Below, piece by piece: positions 28,123-36,891 of a stretch of DNA of 49,019 nucleotides (position 1 is its first letter; each line of letters begins with the position of its first letter). The notes under the pieces are model-generated. The model searched no databases. It was given only the letters and a program-made list of their open reading frames with translations, and had not been told where the DNA came from. Source of the stretch: an uncultured Pelagibacteraceae bacterium (lineage in GTDB: Bacteria; Pseudomonadota; Alphaproteobacteria; Pelagibacterales; Pelagibacteraceae); NCBI GenBank assembly GCA_902538255.1, contig CACBEJ010000005.1, positions 1-49,019 of the forward strand, in the 5' to 3' direction. The position numbers and the translations under genes were made by a program.

Positions 28123-28908
28123 TTATAATTTTAAGTATTCGTAAAAAAATTTAATCGAAACCACTAAAAGAAAAATTCCAAAAAACTTACTAATTTTTTT
28201 TTTATCAATACTATAAACTGTTTTAGCTCCTATCCGAGCCATGAAAGTTGTAATTGGTATAAATATTAAAAATGCTGGTATATTTATAAAACCTATACTA
28301 AGTGGAAGATTGGAATTTAAAAAACTTCCTGAAAGAAGAAATCCTATTGCTCCAAATACAGCAATTAAAAAACCTATAGCTGCTGCGCTCCCTATAGCTT
28401 TATTTATTGAATAACCAAAAAACTTAAGGATAGGTACATTCATTACAGCTCCTCCTATACCCATAGGAGCAGATATAAACCCAACAAGAAAACCAAGAAT
28501 TACTTTTAAATGTAATTTCATTTTAACAATTATGTTTTGCTCCTTTTCTTTTATTAAAAGTAAGTAAATTCCTAAAAATAATATCATTATAGAAAAAAAT
28601 AAAACCAAAGATTTTGTTTTTAGAGAAGATGCAAAAACAGTTCCAATAATCACTCCTAGTACAACAAAAAGACCGTAATTCTTTACAATATCAAAATCAA
28701 CTGCTTTAAATTTATGATGTGTTAAAACTGAAACTGTAGAGGTTGGTATTATAATTGCAAAAGAAGTTCCAACAGCAAGATGCATTACATATTGAGGATC
28801 AATTTCTAAAGAACCAAAAATAAAATATAAAAAAGGAACAGTTATCAACCCTCCACCTATACCAAATAATCCAGCCACAAAACCTACTGGAATAGCTGTT
28901 AAAGCCAT
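28123..28908 (-). CDS. TauE/SafE-type (DUF81) membrane transporter
   Basis: Inner-membrane permease, 261 residues with about eight membrane segments, of the sulfite exporter TauE/SafE family, which moves small anions such as sulfite, sulfoacetate or other organosulfur/organic acids. The two diagnostic repeats are visible: GLFGIGGGLITVPFL near the N-terminus (about residues 14-28) and APMGIGGAVMNVPIL in the second half (about 147-161). The ATG at 28908 begins within the first hydrophobic segment; the open frame runs upstream without another ATG, so a non-canonical upstream start is possible. Follows dusA by 40 bases. Substrate unknown. Confidence 0.8.
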   Translation of the reverse strand: MALTAIPVGFVAGLFGIGGGLITVPFLYFIFGSLEIDPQYVMHLAVGTSFAIIIPTSTVSVLTHHKFKAVDFDIVKNYGLFVVLGVIIGTVFASSLKTKSLVLFFSIMILFLGIYLLLIKEKEQNIIVKMKLHLKVILGFLVGFISAPMGIGGAVMNVPILKFFGYSINKAIGSAAAIGFLIAVFGAIGFLLSGSFLNSNLPLSIGFINIPAFLIFIPITTFMARIGAKTVYSIDKKKISKFFGIFLLVVSIKFFYEYLKL

Positions 28909-28948
28909 TAATAAAATAATATAACTGTATTCGTTTGTTAGAAGTGAA

Positions 28949-29941
28949 TTAAGCAGACTGTCCTACTCTAGTATCTACATTGTTATATTTAATTTTATCC
29001 ATGATGTGATCAATTTTTTTCACATCAGCATCTCTCACACACATGTTTTCACTTAAATATCTTTTCCAATAACTTGCACCTGTTTGACCATGAAACAAAC
29101 CAAGAGTATGTCTCATAATTTGATTCAATCTTGTTCCTTTTTTTAATTCTTCTTTAACATAAGGAATGAGTTGTTCAATCACATCTTGTCTACTTGGCAC
29201 ATCTTCATTATTAAATATTTCTCTTTCAATATCTGCCAACAAATATGGGGTATGATAAGCGGCCCTTCCAATCATTACACCATCTGTTTTTTCTAAATGA
29301 GGCTTTATTTCATCTACTGAAGTTATTCCTCCATTAATAATGATCTCTTCATTAGAAAAATCTTTTTTTAATTTATAAACATATTCGTATTTTAGAGGAG
29401 GAATATTTAAGTTTTGCTTAGGTGTAAATTTACCTAACATTGCTTTTCTTGCATGAATGATGAAAGTTTTAACTCCAGTTGCTTTTAAAGTAGAAATAAA
29501 ACTATGTAAATTTTCATAATCTTCTACATCATCGTAACCAATTCTTGTTTTTATAGTTACTGGTAGTTTTGTAAATGATTGCATTTTACTTAAACAATCT
29601 GCCACTAAATTTGGCTCTTTCATTAAACATGCACCAAATTTATTTTTTTCAACTTTTTTACTAGGACAACCTAAGTTTAGATTAATTTCATCATAACCAA
29701 AATCTTCGCCTACTTTAGTGGCTTCAGCTAAAAGTTTTGGAGAAGAGCCTCCTAATTGAAGTGCTACAGGTTTTTCATTAATATTAAACTCCAATAACTT
29801 TTTTTTATCTCCTCTATTTATAGCTTCATCGACTACCATCTCAGTGTAAAGAAGAGTGTTTTTGGATATTAATCTTAGAAAAAATCGTTCATGACGATCT
29901 GTGCAATCCATCATAGGAGCAACTGATACTTTCCTATTCAT
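28949..29941 (-). CDS. dusA: tRNA-dihydrouridine synthase A
   Basis: FMN-dependent reduction of uridine in the tRNA D-loop. VAPMMDCTDRHERFFLRL at the N-terminus is the DusA signature; the catalytic Cys is Cys105 in FGACLM, with NLGCPS (Cys92) in the preceding loop; INGGITS and DGVMIGRAAYHTPY bind FMN phosphate. Length 330 is normal. It lies between rpoZ (22-base gap) and the TauE-type gene on the same strand. Confidence 0.92.
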   Translation of the reverse strand: MNRKVSVAPMMDCTDRHERFFLRLISKNTLLYTEMVVDEAINRGDKKKLLEFNINEKPVALQLGGSSPKLLAEATKVGEDFGYDEINLNLGCPSKKVEKNKFGACLMKEPNLVADCLSKMQSFTKLPVTIKTRIGYDDVEDYENLHSFISTLKATGVKTFIIHARKAMLGKFTPKQNLNIPPLKYEYVYKLKKDFSNEEIIINGGITSVDEIKPHLEKTDGVMIGRAAYHTPYLLADIEREIFNNEDVPSRQDVIEQLIPYVKEELKKGTRLNQIMRHTLGLFHGQTGASYWKRYLSENMCVRDADVKKIDHIMDKIKYNNVDTRVGQSA

Positions 29942-29963
29942 GGTATAACTTTATATTATTTTT

Positions 29964-30500
29964 TTATGAGTTTGAAGCTTCAGTGTCATCTGAAGATACG
30001 TCTGCTTCTTGATTTTCTGACTCTGAAACTTCATCTAAAGAAACTTCTCCTTGCTCATTCATCGTTTCTTCTCCTACTGAATTATCAACTTCTGCTGTAG
30101 CTGTTTCAGATAGCTCAGCCAAATCTTCTTTTGTTACTTGAATTTTTTCTGGAGTTTTTCTTGCTCTTTTAGATGGTAAAATTGGAGTACCACTTTTTGA
30201 AATTTCACCTTTGTAAAGATTTTCAAAATCATCACCTATTTCTTCATCATCCTCAGCAGTATCGTCAACTTGCTCTACATGTTTTCTAAGTTTGTAAACG
30301 GCACTATCAGTTAAATCTGAAACTTTAATTTTTTCTTCGGCAATTTCTCTTAATGAAATAACTGTATTTTTATCGTTATCTCTATCAATTGTTGGTTCTA
30401 TTCCTGCATTAAGTTGAGTAGCTCTTTCTTTTGCAACAAGTACTAATTCGTAAGGACTCTCTACTTTATCTATACAGTCTTCTACAGTAACTCTAGCCAT
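29964..30500 (-). CDS. rpoZ: RNA polymerase omega subunit with a long acidic C-terminal tail
   Basis: Omega assists folding of beta-prime in RNA polymerase. The N-terminal 65 residues are a standard omega: MARVTVEDCIDKV, YELVLVAKERATQL and the NTVISLREIAEEKI segment. The remaining 110 residues or so form a Glu/Asp/Ser-rich, low-hydrophobic tail (for example DDTAEDDEEIGDDFENL and, at the end, VSSDDTEASNS), interrupted by a short basic patch SKRARKTPEK. Most bacterial omegas are around 80-130 residues, so the total of 178 is long. In many alphaproteobacteria rpoZ sits with stringent-response genes; here the neighbours are dusA and an MFS gene. Confidence 0.88.
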   Translation of the reverse strand: MARVTVEDCIDKVESPYELVLVAKERATQLNAGIEPTIDRDNDKNTVISLREIAEEKIKVSDLTDSAVYKLRKHVEQVDDTAEDDEEIGDDFENLYKGEISKSGTPILPSKRARKTPEKIQVTKEDLAELSETATAEVDNSVGEETMNEQGEVSLDEVSESENQEADVSSDDTEASNS

Positions 30501-30544
30501 GCGGATTATCTACACAGTGAGTCTTTAAAAATCAAGGTCTATTT

Positions 30545-31750
30545 TTATAAATAATGAGGATTTAACTTATTTTTAACTAAATAAAGAAGAATAATCGATC
30601 CAAAGATATAAGTTCCTGAAAAAACAGCTATGTCTTCAATTGAAAAACCAATATCAATCAGAAAGCCAAATAGAGCCGTACCAAATGCTGTTGAAAACAC
30701 CATCAATGCAGTTGTTAAGGCTTTTATGGACCCAATATATTTAACACCATAAATCTCAGCCCAAGTTGAGGAACCAAGCACGTTTGCCAAACCATTGGTT
30801 ACACCCACTAAACCAAAAAATACAAAAGAAGACAGCGATGCATCAAAATAGTAGAGAACTATAGTACCAAAAAGAAGCGGGATATTCATATACATTAATA
30901 ATTTTCTACTTGAAAATTTATCAATTAAAAAACCAGATATAAAAAGAGTGATCACAGATAAAATTGAATAAGCCATAAATGATTGAGCAATCACATAGGG
31001 ACCCCATTCTTTAGATGAAGATATAAAAGACTGATAAACAAATGATCCAGTTGCAATCCATGGCATAGCAAGCATTGTCATACAGATGATGTAAAATCTA
31101 TAATCTTTTAAGACTTCTATTCTTTTCCATTGTTTAATTTCTTTATTGTTCTCTTCAATTTTAGATTCTTCTCTAGTATCAAGCTTAACGTCTTTAACTA
31201 AAAGAAAAGTTGCAAAAGGTAAAACAAGTATAACTAAAATAGATATAGAGACCCAAATATCTCTCCATTCTATAAAAGTTAATAAAAAAACAATTAAAAC
31301 TGGCATTATAAATTCAGCCAATGACAATCCTAACCAACCTGTACTTAAAGCTCTGCCTCTATTTTTTTCAAAAAAACGAGATATGGTGGTTGTTGCTGTA
31401 TGACTTGATAAACCTTGTCCCGCTAATCGCATTAAAAAAATTCCTACAAATAAAAAAATAACAGATGAAATTTTTGAAAATATAAAACAGGAAGCTGACA
31501 AAAAAATTATTACATAAGAAGCAAACTTTAATATATTTACATCATCAATTTTTTTTCCAATCCAAACTAAAATAATACTACTTAGTAAAGTGGCTGATGC
31601 ATAAATTGAGCCAAATTGTCCATGTGTAATTGATAAGGCGTCTCTAATACTAGAATTAAATAGGCCAAGAAAAAAACTCTGTCCAAAACTTGAAAAAAAT
31701 GTAAAAATAAATCCAAATACAATTACTTTTAAACTTAAACTTTTAAACAT
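30545..31750 (-). CDS. Major facilitator superfamily transporter
   Basis: 401-residue inner-membrane protein with about twelve hydrophobic segments in two six-helix halves and a charged central loop (DVKLDTREESKIEENNKEIKQWKR, residues split around 180-205). The N-terminal half has the MFS loop-type GKKIDDVN after helix 2 and a LSTGWLGLSLAEF helix 5, resembling monocarboxylate/oxalate-formate type families. Substrate not assignable. It is divergent from the dehydrogenase gene at 31762 with only 11 bases between starts, so promoters must overlap the coding regions. Confidence 0.8.
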   Translation of the reverse strand: MFKSLSLKVIVFGFIFTFFSSFGQSFFLGLFNSSIRDALSITHGQFGSIYASATLLSSIILVWIGKKIDDVNILKFASYVIIFLSASCFIFSKISSVIFLFVGIFLMRLAGQGLSSHTATTTISRFFEKNRGRALSTGWLGLSLAEFIMPVLIVFLLTFIEWRDIWVSISILVILVLPFATFLLVKDVKLDTREESKIEENNKEIKQWKRIEVLKDYRFYIICMTMLAMPWIATGSFVYQSFISSSKEWGPYVIAQSFMAYSILSVITLFISGFLIDKFSSRKLLMYMNIPLLFGTIVLYYFDASLSSFVFFGLVGVTNGLANVLGSSTWAEIYGVKYIGSIKALTTALMVFSTAFGTALFGFLIDIGFSIEDIAVFSGTYIFGSIILLYLVKNKLNPHYL

Positions 31751-31761
31751 AGAAATAAATT

Positions 31762-32637
31762 ATGACTTGTAATGTTGCTTTCATAGGTCTTGGGGTTATG
31801 GGCTACCCAATGGCTGGATATATATCAAAAGCCGGACACAATGTAACTGTTTTTAATAGAACTAAATCTAAAGCTGAAAAATGGATTGGTGAATATAAAG
31901 GTAAAATGGCTAATACACCTGCAGAGGCTGCAGATGGTGCTGATTTTATTTTTACATGTGTTGGTAATGATGATGATTTAAGAGAAGTAGCGACTGGAGA
32001 AAATGGATTATTTAACACAGCAAAAGCTGGGTCTATTTTTATTGATAACTCAACTGTATCTGCAGAAGTATCAAGAGAATTAAATAAAAAAGCAAATGAT
32101 AAAGGGTTTAGTTTTTTAGATGCCCCTATTTCTGGTGGACAAGCTGGTGCCGAGGGCGGAATACTAACAGTAATGGTTGGTGGGGATGACGAGGTGTTTA
32201 AAAAGGCTGAGCCTGTAATTGATTGTTATAGCAAAAAAGTAAAATTAATTGGTCCTTGTGGAAGCGGGCAGTTGACAAAAATGATGAACCAAATGTGTAT
32301 TGCTGGAACAGTCCAAGGTTTGTCAGAGGCAATTAATTTTGGAATAAACGCGGGTTTAGATATGGATAAAGTTATGGAAACAATATCTAAAGGTGCAGCA
32401 CAATCCTGGCAAATGGAAAATAGATATCGAACTATGACTGATGATAAATTTGATTATGGTTTTGCTATTGATTGGATGAGAAAAGATTTAAAAATTGCAA
32501 TTGAAGAAGCAAAAAAAAATGGTTCACCTGTGCCTATAACAGAAATTATTGATGGCTATTATGCTGAAGTTCAAGAAATGGGTGGAAATCGTTGGGATAG
32601 CTCAGGTTTGATTGCTCGATTAAAAAAGAAAAAATAA
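31762..32637 (+). CDS. NAD(P)-dependent beta-hydroxyacid dehydrogenase (3-hydroxyisobutyrate dehydrogenase family)
   Basis: Cytoplasmic oxidoreductase, 291 residues. Rossmann motif GLGVMGYPMAG at about residues 9-19 followed by FNRTKSKAE (the Arg favours NADP(H)); the substrate-binding APISGGQAGAEGG at about 120-132; and the catalytic Lys in GSGQLTKMMNQM. The family includes 3-hydroxyisobutyrate dehydrogenase, tartronate semialdehyde reductase and glyoxylate/succinic semialdehyde reductase, and I cannot choose between them. Followed closely by a flavin-oxidase-fold gene and a small membrane protein gene. Confidence 0.85.
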   Translation: MTCNVAFIGLGVMGYPMAGYISKAGHNVTVFNRTKSKAEKWIGEYKGKMANTPAEAADGADFIFTCVGNDDDLREVATGENGLFNTAKAGSIFIDNSTVSAEVSRELNKKANDKGFSFLDAPISGGQAGAEGGILTVMVGGDDEVFKKAEPVIDCYSKKVKLIGPCGSGQLTKMMNQMCIAGTVQGLSEAINFGINAGLDMDKVMETISKGAAQSWQMENRYRTMTDDKFDYGFAIDWMRKDLKIAIEEAKKNGSPVPITEIIDGYYAEVQEMGGNRWDSSGLIARLKKKK

Positions 32638-32642
32638 TATTT

Positions 32643-33248
32643 GTGACGGATACAGTTCCTTATTACGAGGACTTTGTAGAGATCAAAAAGAAAATTTGGT
32701 CGATGTTAGATAATGCTGTTAAAGATAGAAGTTCACCTTTTAGAATACCTGTATTTATTTGTGGCGATCAATCTGATCTAGATGGAAGAATTGTAGTTTT
32801 AAGAAAGTCAGACCAGTCAAATAATATAGTACAATATCATAGTGACATACGATCGGATAAAATTGAAAAATTAAAAGCAAATAAAAATGCTGCAATGTTG
32901 TTTTATGATAAAGATGAAAAAATACAGGTTAGATTAAAAGTAGAATGTATAATTAATCATAATAATGACATAACAAAAGAGTCTTGGTCTAGAACCCAAC
33001 ATATTAGTAGAAAATGTTATTTAGTTGATAATGGACCTGGAACAGAGTCTAATATTCCAACTTCAGGTTTAAAACCAGAATTAGATAATTTTGATTATAC
33101 AAAAGAACAAAGTGAAGAGGGTTATAAAAACTTCACTGTTATTCAATGTAAAATCAAATCTATAGAATGGCTTTATTTAGCAGCTAAAGGCCACAGAAGA
33201 GCAAAGTTTAATTTGGAAAACAATAAAGACACGTGGTTAGTTCCATAG
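32643..33248 (+). CDS. Pyridoxamine 5'-phosphate oxidase-like flavoprotein
   Basis: 201-residue split-barrel protein starting with GTG five bases after the dehydrogenase stop. Visible: PVFICGDQSDLDGRIVVLRK (first barrel strands), YHSDIRSDKIEKLKANKNAAMLFYDKDEKIQVRLK (FMN phosphate and dimer region, quoted here only as landmarks at about 74-108 in pieces), and near the end IEWLYLAAKGHRRAKF, the usual substrate-side Arg motif. It lacks the full PdxH C-terminus, so it belongs to the broader PNPOx-like group and may bind FMN or heme rather than make PLP. Confidence 0.75.
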   Translation: MTDTVPYYEDFVEIKKKIWSMLDNAVKDRSSPFRIPVFICGDQSDLDGRIVVLRKSDQSNNIVQYHSDIRSDKIEKLKANKNAAMLFYDKDEKIQVRLKVECIINHNNDITKESWSRTQHISRKCYLVDNGPGTESNIPTSGLKPELDNFDYTKEQSEEGYKNFTVIQCKIKSIEWLYLAAKGHRRAKFNLENNKDTWLVP

Positions 33249-33452
33249 ATGATCACTGGATATATATTCACAACATTTCTTATAATTTTAGGATTGGCTG
33301 TAATGAGATTTGGCAGCATTCATTTTAAAAAATTTAAAGAAGGAAAAACAAAAATAAAAGCGCAGTTAAGTAAGCAAATTTCTTTTTTAATTTTATTAAC
33401 AATAATTATTGGATTAATAGTTTATTCAATTAATGGTTTACTTTTTAGTTAA
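33249..33452 (+). CDS. Small membrane protein of unknown function
   Basis: 67 residues with two hydrophobic segments (about 4-22 and 45-65) separated by a strongly basic loop (HFKKFKEGKTKIKAQLSKQ). By the positive-inside rule the loop is cytoplasmic and both ends face the periplasm. The ATG directly follows the stop of the preceding gene with no gap, which supports it as a real translated gene. It converges with the protease gene, overlapping it by four bases. No family recognised. Confidence 0.6.
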   Translation: MITGYIFTTFLIILGLAVMRFGSIHFKKFKEGKTKIKAQLSKQISFLILLTIIIGLIVYSINGLLFS

Positions 33453-34645
33453 TTTCCAACATTGTAAGTGCACCAAGTTCTTTTAGCTTTTATTTTTTGT
33501 AGTTTTTTATGTGAATATCTTTTTCTCCAGTCATAATTCTCATTTGGAGCTTTTCCTCGTCCAACTTCAGCTGCCATTGCACATTTTAGCTCAACAGGAT
33601 TAAAAGGATTATTAGATGTTGGGTCTAGAAAAGCAGAGTCTTTAAAATCCGGACAAGTGTCATCACCGTGATCATACAAAACTCCAAGTCTATAAGAATC
33701 GTCACCAACTGGTCCTCCAATGACGGTCGAACTTGATGTATGCCCTTTTGAATTACCTTTGGTACAAGGCCATGCAAAACCATTTACATGCAATATTTCA
33801 TGTAATGTCATCATCATTCTTTTATTTGCATTTGTTATATATTTACTTTGTAAAAAAATATATCCATGGTGAACACTTCCTTGTCCACCATCACTATGTT
33901 TAACATCAGCCCAGGCAAAATATAATTTGTTAGGATCGTTAAATCCTTTTTGTGTTAAATAAGCGTCAGGATAATTCATTCCATAATTACCTTTATATTG
34001 CTTATTAAATCTAACAAATGAAATATCTAATTTTCCATCTTCTCTCATGTCATATCTAAATTTTTGTTTACCTTTTGTCATTTCAAAAACTTTTTCATTT
34101 GCAGCTAATAGCTCTTTTTCCATTTTACCATTAATATCCCACTCATTATCCTTACTGTCTTTATTTAATATATAAATAAAATGAACTTGAGGTTCATCTG
34201 TAATATCAGGTTGATCTTTAAAAAATCTTCCAGGTTTTTTATCATTTTCATCAATTTCTAAATTCAACTTTACACTTGCAATAGGTTCATCAATATTAGT
34301 CCAAACAATTTCGTCATTAATTGCAAACAAAAAACATTCATTTTGAGTATACTTTTTTGCTCTCTTCATACACTGTTTATAGGCTTTTTCATGTGCTTGA
34401 TCATTTATATCTTTTACAATTTTAGATCCAGTCGCCCATCCTCCTCCACTTGTAGATCCATAAAAAATTAATTTTTGTTTCTTTTTTTGAGATTTCTTAA
34501 GTTGTTTTTTGTAAAATTTTTCAAAATCATTCCAATAATTAATCCCTCCAGAACCTGGAACTTTAATTTCTGCAAAAATATTATTTGTTAAAAATAATGT
34601 AGAATAAAAAACTATAGCGGATAAAAATAAAAATATTTTTTTCAT
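33449..34645 (-). CDS. Secreted putative zinc metallopeptidase
   Basis: 398 residues with a clear signal peptide ending near FAEIKVPG. A zinc-peptidase helix HEILHVNGF lies at about residues 283-291. It matches HExxHxxGF, but the third metzincin ligand expected three residues later is Trp, so the third zinc ligand must lie elsewhere (several His and Asp follow, such as DHGDDTCPDF). The region about 75-115, with KQCMKRAKKYTQNECFLFAI and a nearby Trp, resembles Cys-containing secreted domains seen beside other exported proteins. Paired cysteines near the C-terminus suggest disulfides. Coupled by ATGA to the upstream secreted protein. Function unknown. Confidence 0.65.
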   Translation of the reverse strand: MKKIFLFLSAIVFYSTLFLTNNIFAEIKVPGSGGINYWNDFEKFYKKQLKKSQKKKQKLIFYGSTSGGGWATGSKIVKDINDQAHEKAYKQCMKRAKKYTQNECFLFAINDEIVWTNIDEPIASVKLNLEIDENDKKPGRFFKDQPDITDEPQVHFIYILNKDSKDNEWDINGKMEKELLAANEKVFEMTKGKQKFRYDMREDGKLDISFVRFNKQYKGNYGMNYPDAYLTQKGFNDPNKLYFAWADVKHSDGGQGSVHHGYIFLQSKYITNANKRMMMTLHEILHVNGFAWPCTKGNSKGHTSSSTVIGGPVGDDSYRLGVLYDHGDDTCPDFKDSAFLDPTSNNPFNPVELKCAMAAEVGRGKAPNENYDWRKRYSHKKLQKIKAKRTWCTYNVGN

Positions 34646-35226
34646 TTTGATATTTTTTTATCTTTAAGTTTTGTCATTGCTTTACCAGCAGAAAACGTAT
34701 AGTCATTATCATCCATTAATTTTCCACCTCCATCATAAAGTTTCCAATTAAATGTTACTTTATCTTTTTGTTTTTTTCCAAGTTTTAAGATAGTCAATTC
34801 AATTTTTCTAGTCTTTCCTCCAGAAGATCCATTAAATATTCTTTTTTCTCCTTCTTTCCAAACTCCTAAAGGAAATTTACATCCATTTACAATTATTCTT
34901 CCACCCCTTCTACTATCCCATACTCTTCCAATACATTGTCCATTATTAGTAATAGTAAATAATTGTGTTTTTACTTCACTTTGGCTTTTCCTTGTTCTTT
35001 TATAAACTTTTATTATCTCACCTGTATTTGGATTTTTCCAATCTTCAGGACCTGATATTTTTTTTCTTTTCTTATCACCAAATACCATATTTGCATTTGT
35101 AAATTTAATCTCAGTATCTTCACGAATTTCTCCACCAGTGAATAATTCAAGCGGTATAAATCTTTCTGTAGCAAAAGATAAATTAGTAATTAATAAAAAA
35201 AAAATTAAAAAGATTATTTTTTTCAT
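34642..35226 (-). CDS. Exported protein of unknown function
   Basis: 194 residues. Residues 1-19 are a signal peptide (KKIIFLIFFLLITNLSFA), cut before TERFIPLE. The mature part is beta-rich and basic, with two cysteines (GQCIGRVW and NGCKFPLG) that could form a disulfide around a Gly/Arg-rich turn. No known domain recognised. It overlaps the metallopeptidase downstream and the DUF1330 gene upstream by four bases each (ATGA), so the three proteins are probably made together. It may be a partner, substrate or inhibitor of the peptidase; that is only inference from coupling. Confidence 0.65.
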   Translation of the reverse strand: MKKIIFLIFFLLITNLSFATERFIPLELFTGGEIREDTEIKFTNANMVFGDKKRKKISGPEDWKNPNTGEIIKVYKRTRKSQSEVKTQLFTITNNGQCIGRVWDSRRGGRIIVNGCKFPLGVWKEGEKRIFNGSSGGKTRKIELTILKLGKKQKDKVTFNWKLYDGGGKLMDDNDYTFSAGKAMTKLKDKKISK

Positions 35227-35513
35227 ACCCCTTTTATAATTATATTTGTTCCTTCTGAATTATCTAATCTTATTTGTTTTATAGGTTTGTAATCTTCTGA
35301 ATGATACCATTCTAAAGCTTTTTCATAGGATGGAAATTTAATTATTATAATTCTTGGATAATTATCCTCTCCTTCTACAACTGTATACTCGCCCCCTCTA
35401 GCAAGATACTCGCCACCATATTTTTTGATTATCTCAGGTACCTTTTCAATATACTCTTTATAGTTCTCTGAATTTGTAACTTTTAACTGTGCTATTAAAT
35501 ATGCTGCTGACAT
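35223..35513 (-). CDS. DUF1330 family protein
   Basis: 96-residue dimeric alpha-beta barrel protein of unknown function. Recognised from AYLIAQLKVTNSENYKEY, PEIIKKYGGEYLARGG, then YPRIIIIKFPSYEKALEWYHSEDYKPIKQIR, which together span nearly the entire family consensus. It lacks a signal peptide and is thus cytoplasmic, unlike its two exported operon partners, with which it is coupled by an ATGA overlap. Confidence 0.88.
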   Translation of the reverse strand: MSAAYLIAQLKVTNSENYKEYIEKVPEIIKKYGGEYLARGGEYTVVEGEDNYPRIIIIKFPSYEKALEWYHSEDYKPIKQIRLDNSEGTNIIIKGV

Positions 35514-35537
35514 AATTTTTATCTCTCAAGGATTAAG

Positions 35538-36350
35538 TCAAAATCTAAGTAAAAGTAATCTCTTTAGAATATTAAAAATCATAAATAAAAAAGTATAAAT
35601 TTTATAAAAAACTTTATACTTTAAATAATATCTAGTTTTTTTACCTAATCTAGATGATTTTTCTTTGAATTTCATATCTTCGTAAGAATGATTCAAAACT
35701 TCCTTGCTTAATTTATCATTTACACCTTTTCTAACAAAAACTAAATTATGATAAAAAGATACATTTGTAATCTTAGCATCGTACTTATTGGAAATATAAA
35801 AAGGATTTGCAATTTCTTGATAATTTAATCTATCTGTTAAATGCTTAAAAAAATTCATATGAGAGTTTGAATATTTTAAATCAAATGGATTACCACCAAA
35901 AAAATGATTGTAAGCTGTTTGCATATCCTCAACTATATATAAGCCGTTATTGTTCAAATGAGGAAAAAGAAGATTAAAACTTTTTATAACATCTTTTTTT
36001 AAATGACTGCCATCATCTATTATAATATTAAAATTTCCATATTGATTAATTAATTCATTAATAAATTTTTCATCACTTTGTGAACCTTGGTGAACTTTAA
36101 TATTGTTTCTATCAAGTTTTTTTTCTTTAATATCTATTTTATGAATATCGATACCAATAATATTAGAATTTTTAAAATAATCTGACCACATTAATAAAGA
36201 TTTTCCATCTGCTATACCTATTTCTAGAATTTGTAATTTATGATCTCTTATGTTTTCAAAATATTTTTCATAAACTGCTGTGTAACCATGTTCTAACTTA
36301 TCTGTTTTATAAATTTCAGCAATTGAAGTTAAATTTTTTGTTACTATCAT
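35538..36350 (-). CDS. SAM-dependent methyltransferase, macrocin/CmcI-like
   Basis: 270-residue class I methyltransferase. Motif I is ILEIGIADGKSLLMWSDYF (about residues 40-58), then IIGIDIHKID, and NIIIDDGSHLKKDVIKSFN with the DDGSH metal-binding signature of the macrocin O-methyltransferase/CmcI group. Such enzymes modify sugar hydroxyls on antibiotics or surface glycans. The last 30 residues are hydrophobic and basic (FYKIYTFLFMIFNILKR), perhaps a membrane-surface anchor. Next to glycan-related genes further along (GT4, GT9), a glycan role is plausible. Confidence 0.78.
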   Translation of the reverse strand: MIVTKNLTSIAEIYKTDKLEHGYTAVYEKYFENIRDHKLQILEIGIADGKSLLMWSDYFKNSNIIGIDIHKIDIKEKKLDRNNIKVHQGSQSDEKFINELINQYGNFNIIIDDGSHLKKDVIKSFNLLFPHLNNNGLYIVEDMQTAYNHFFGGNPFDLKYSNSHMNFFKHLTDRLNYQEIANPFYISNKYDAKITNVSFYHNLVFVRKGVNDKLSKEVLNHSYEDMKFKEKSSRLGKKTRYYLKYKVFYKIYTFLFMIFNILKRLLLLRF

Positions 36351-36359
36351 TTAAAAATT

Positions 36360-36872
36360 TTAAAAAATTGATTTAGAATATTTTTTCCAGTTATCTTGAT
36401 AATGTTTTGTATTTTCAAATACTGCTTTTTTTTCTTCTTCTTTAACTTCTCTAATAACTTTGCCTGGAGAACCAACAACCAAGGAGTTATCAGGTATAAC
36501 TTTATTTTCCGTAATTAGAGCTTTAGCTCCAATTATACAATTTTTGCCAATATTAGCTTTATTTAATATGACAGCTCCAATTCCAATTAAACTATTGTCT
36601 CCAATGGTACATCCATGGAGCATTACTAAATGACCAACGGTAACATTTTTTCCTATTTTTAAAGGACATCCAGGATCTGTGTGTAATACGCTTCCATCTT
36701 GTACATTAGATCCTTCTCCAATATGAATATTTTCAATATCTCCTCTAAGCACTGCATTAAACCAGATACTTGTATTTTTTTCTAAAGTAACATCGCCAAT
36801 TACAGTTGCATTAGGAGCTACCCAATTTTCGCCAGAGTTTTTTGGTTTTTTATCTTTTAAATCATAAAACAT
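36360..36872 (-). CDS. Gamma-carbonic anhydrase family protein
   Basis: 170-residue left-handed beta-helix trimer protein of the YrdA/PaaY type. Hexapeptide repeats run from about residue 20 to 130. The three zinc-binding histidines are His64 (SVLHTD), His81 (TVGHLV) and His86 (MLHGCTIG); Arg43 and Asp45 (LRGDIENIH) and Gln58 (NVQDGS) are the conserved structural residues. Some members have carbonic anhydrase activity and others are CoA-related hydrolases, so the exact reaction is open. Starts 19 bases from a divergent redoxin gene. Confidence 0.88.
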   Translation of the reverse strand: MFYDLKDKKPKNSGENWVAPNATVIGDVTLEKNTSIWFNAVLRGDIENIHIGEGSNVQDGSVLHTDPGCPLKIGKNVTVGHLVMLHGCTIGDNSLIGIGAVILNKANIGKNCIIGAKALITENKVIPDNSLVVGSPGKVIREVKEEEKKAVFENTKHYQDNWKKYSKSIF

Positions 36873-36891
36873 AATCTATATATTTTATATT

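Noticed and set aside
33449..34645. Classical metzincin (astacin/serralysin-type) identity
   Set aside because: HEILHVNGF is followed by Ala-Trp where the third zinc-binding His should be, so the full metzincin signature is not met.
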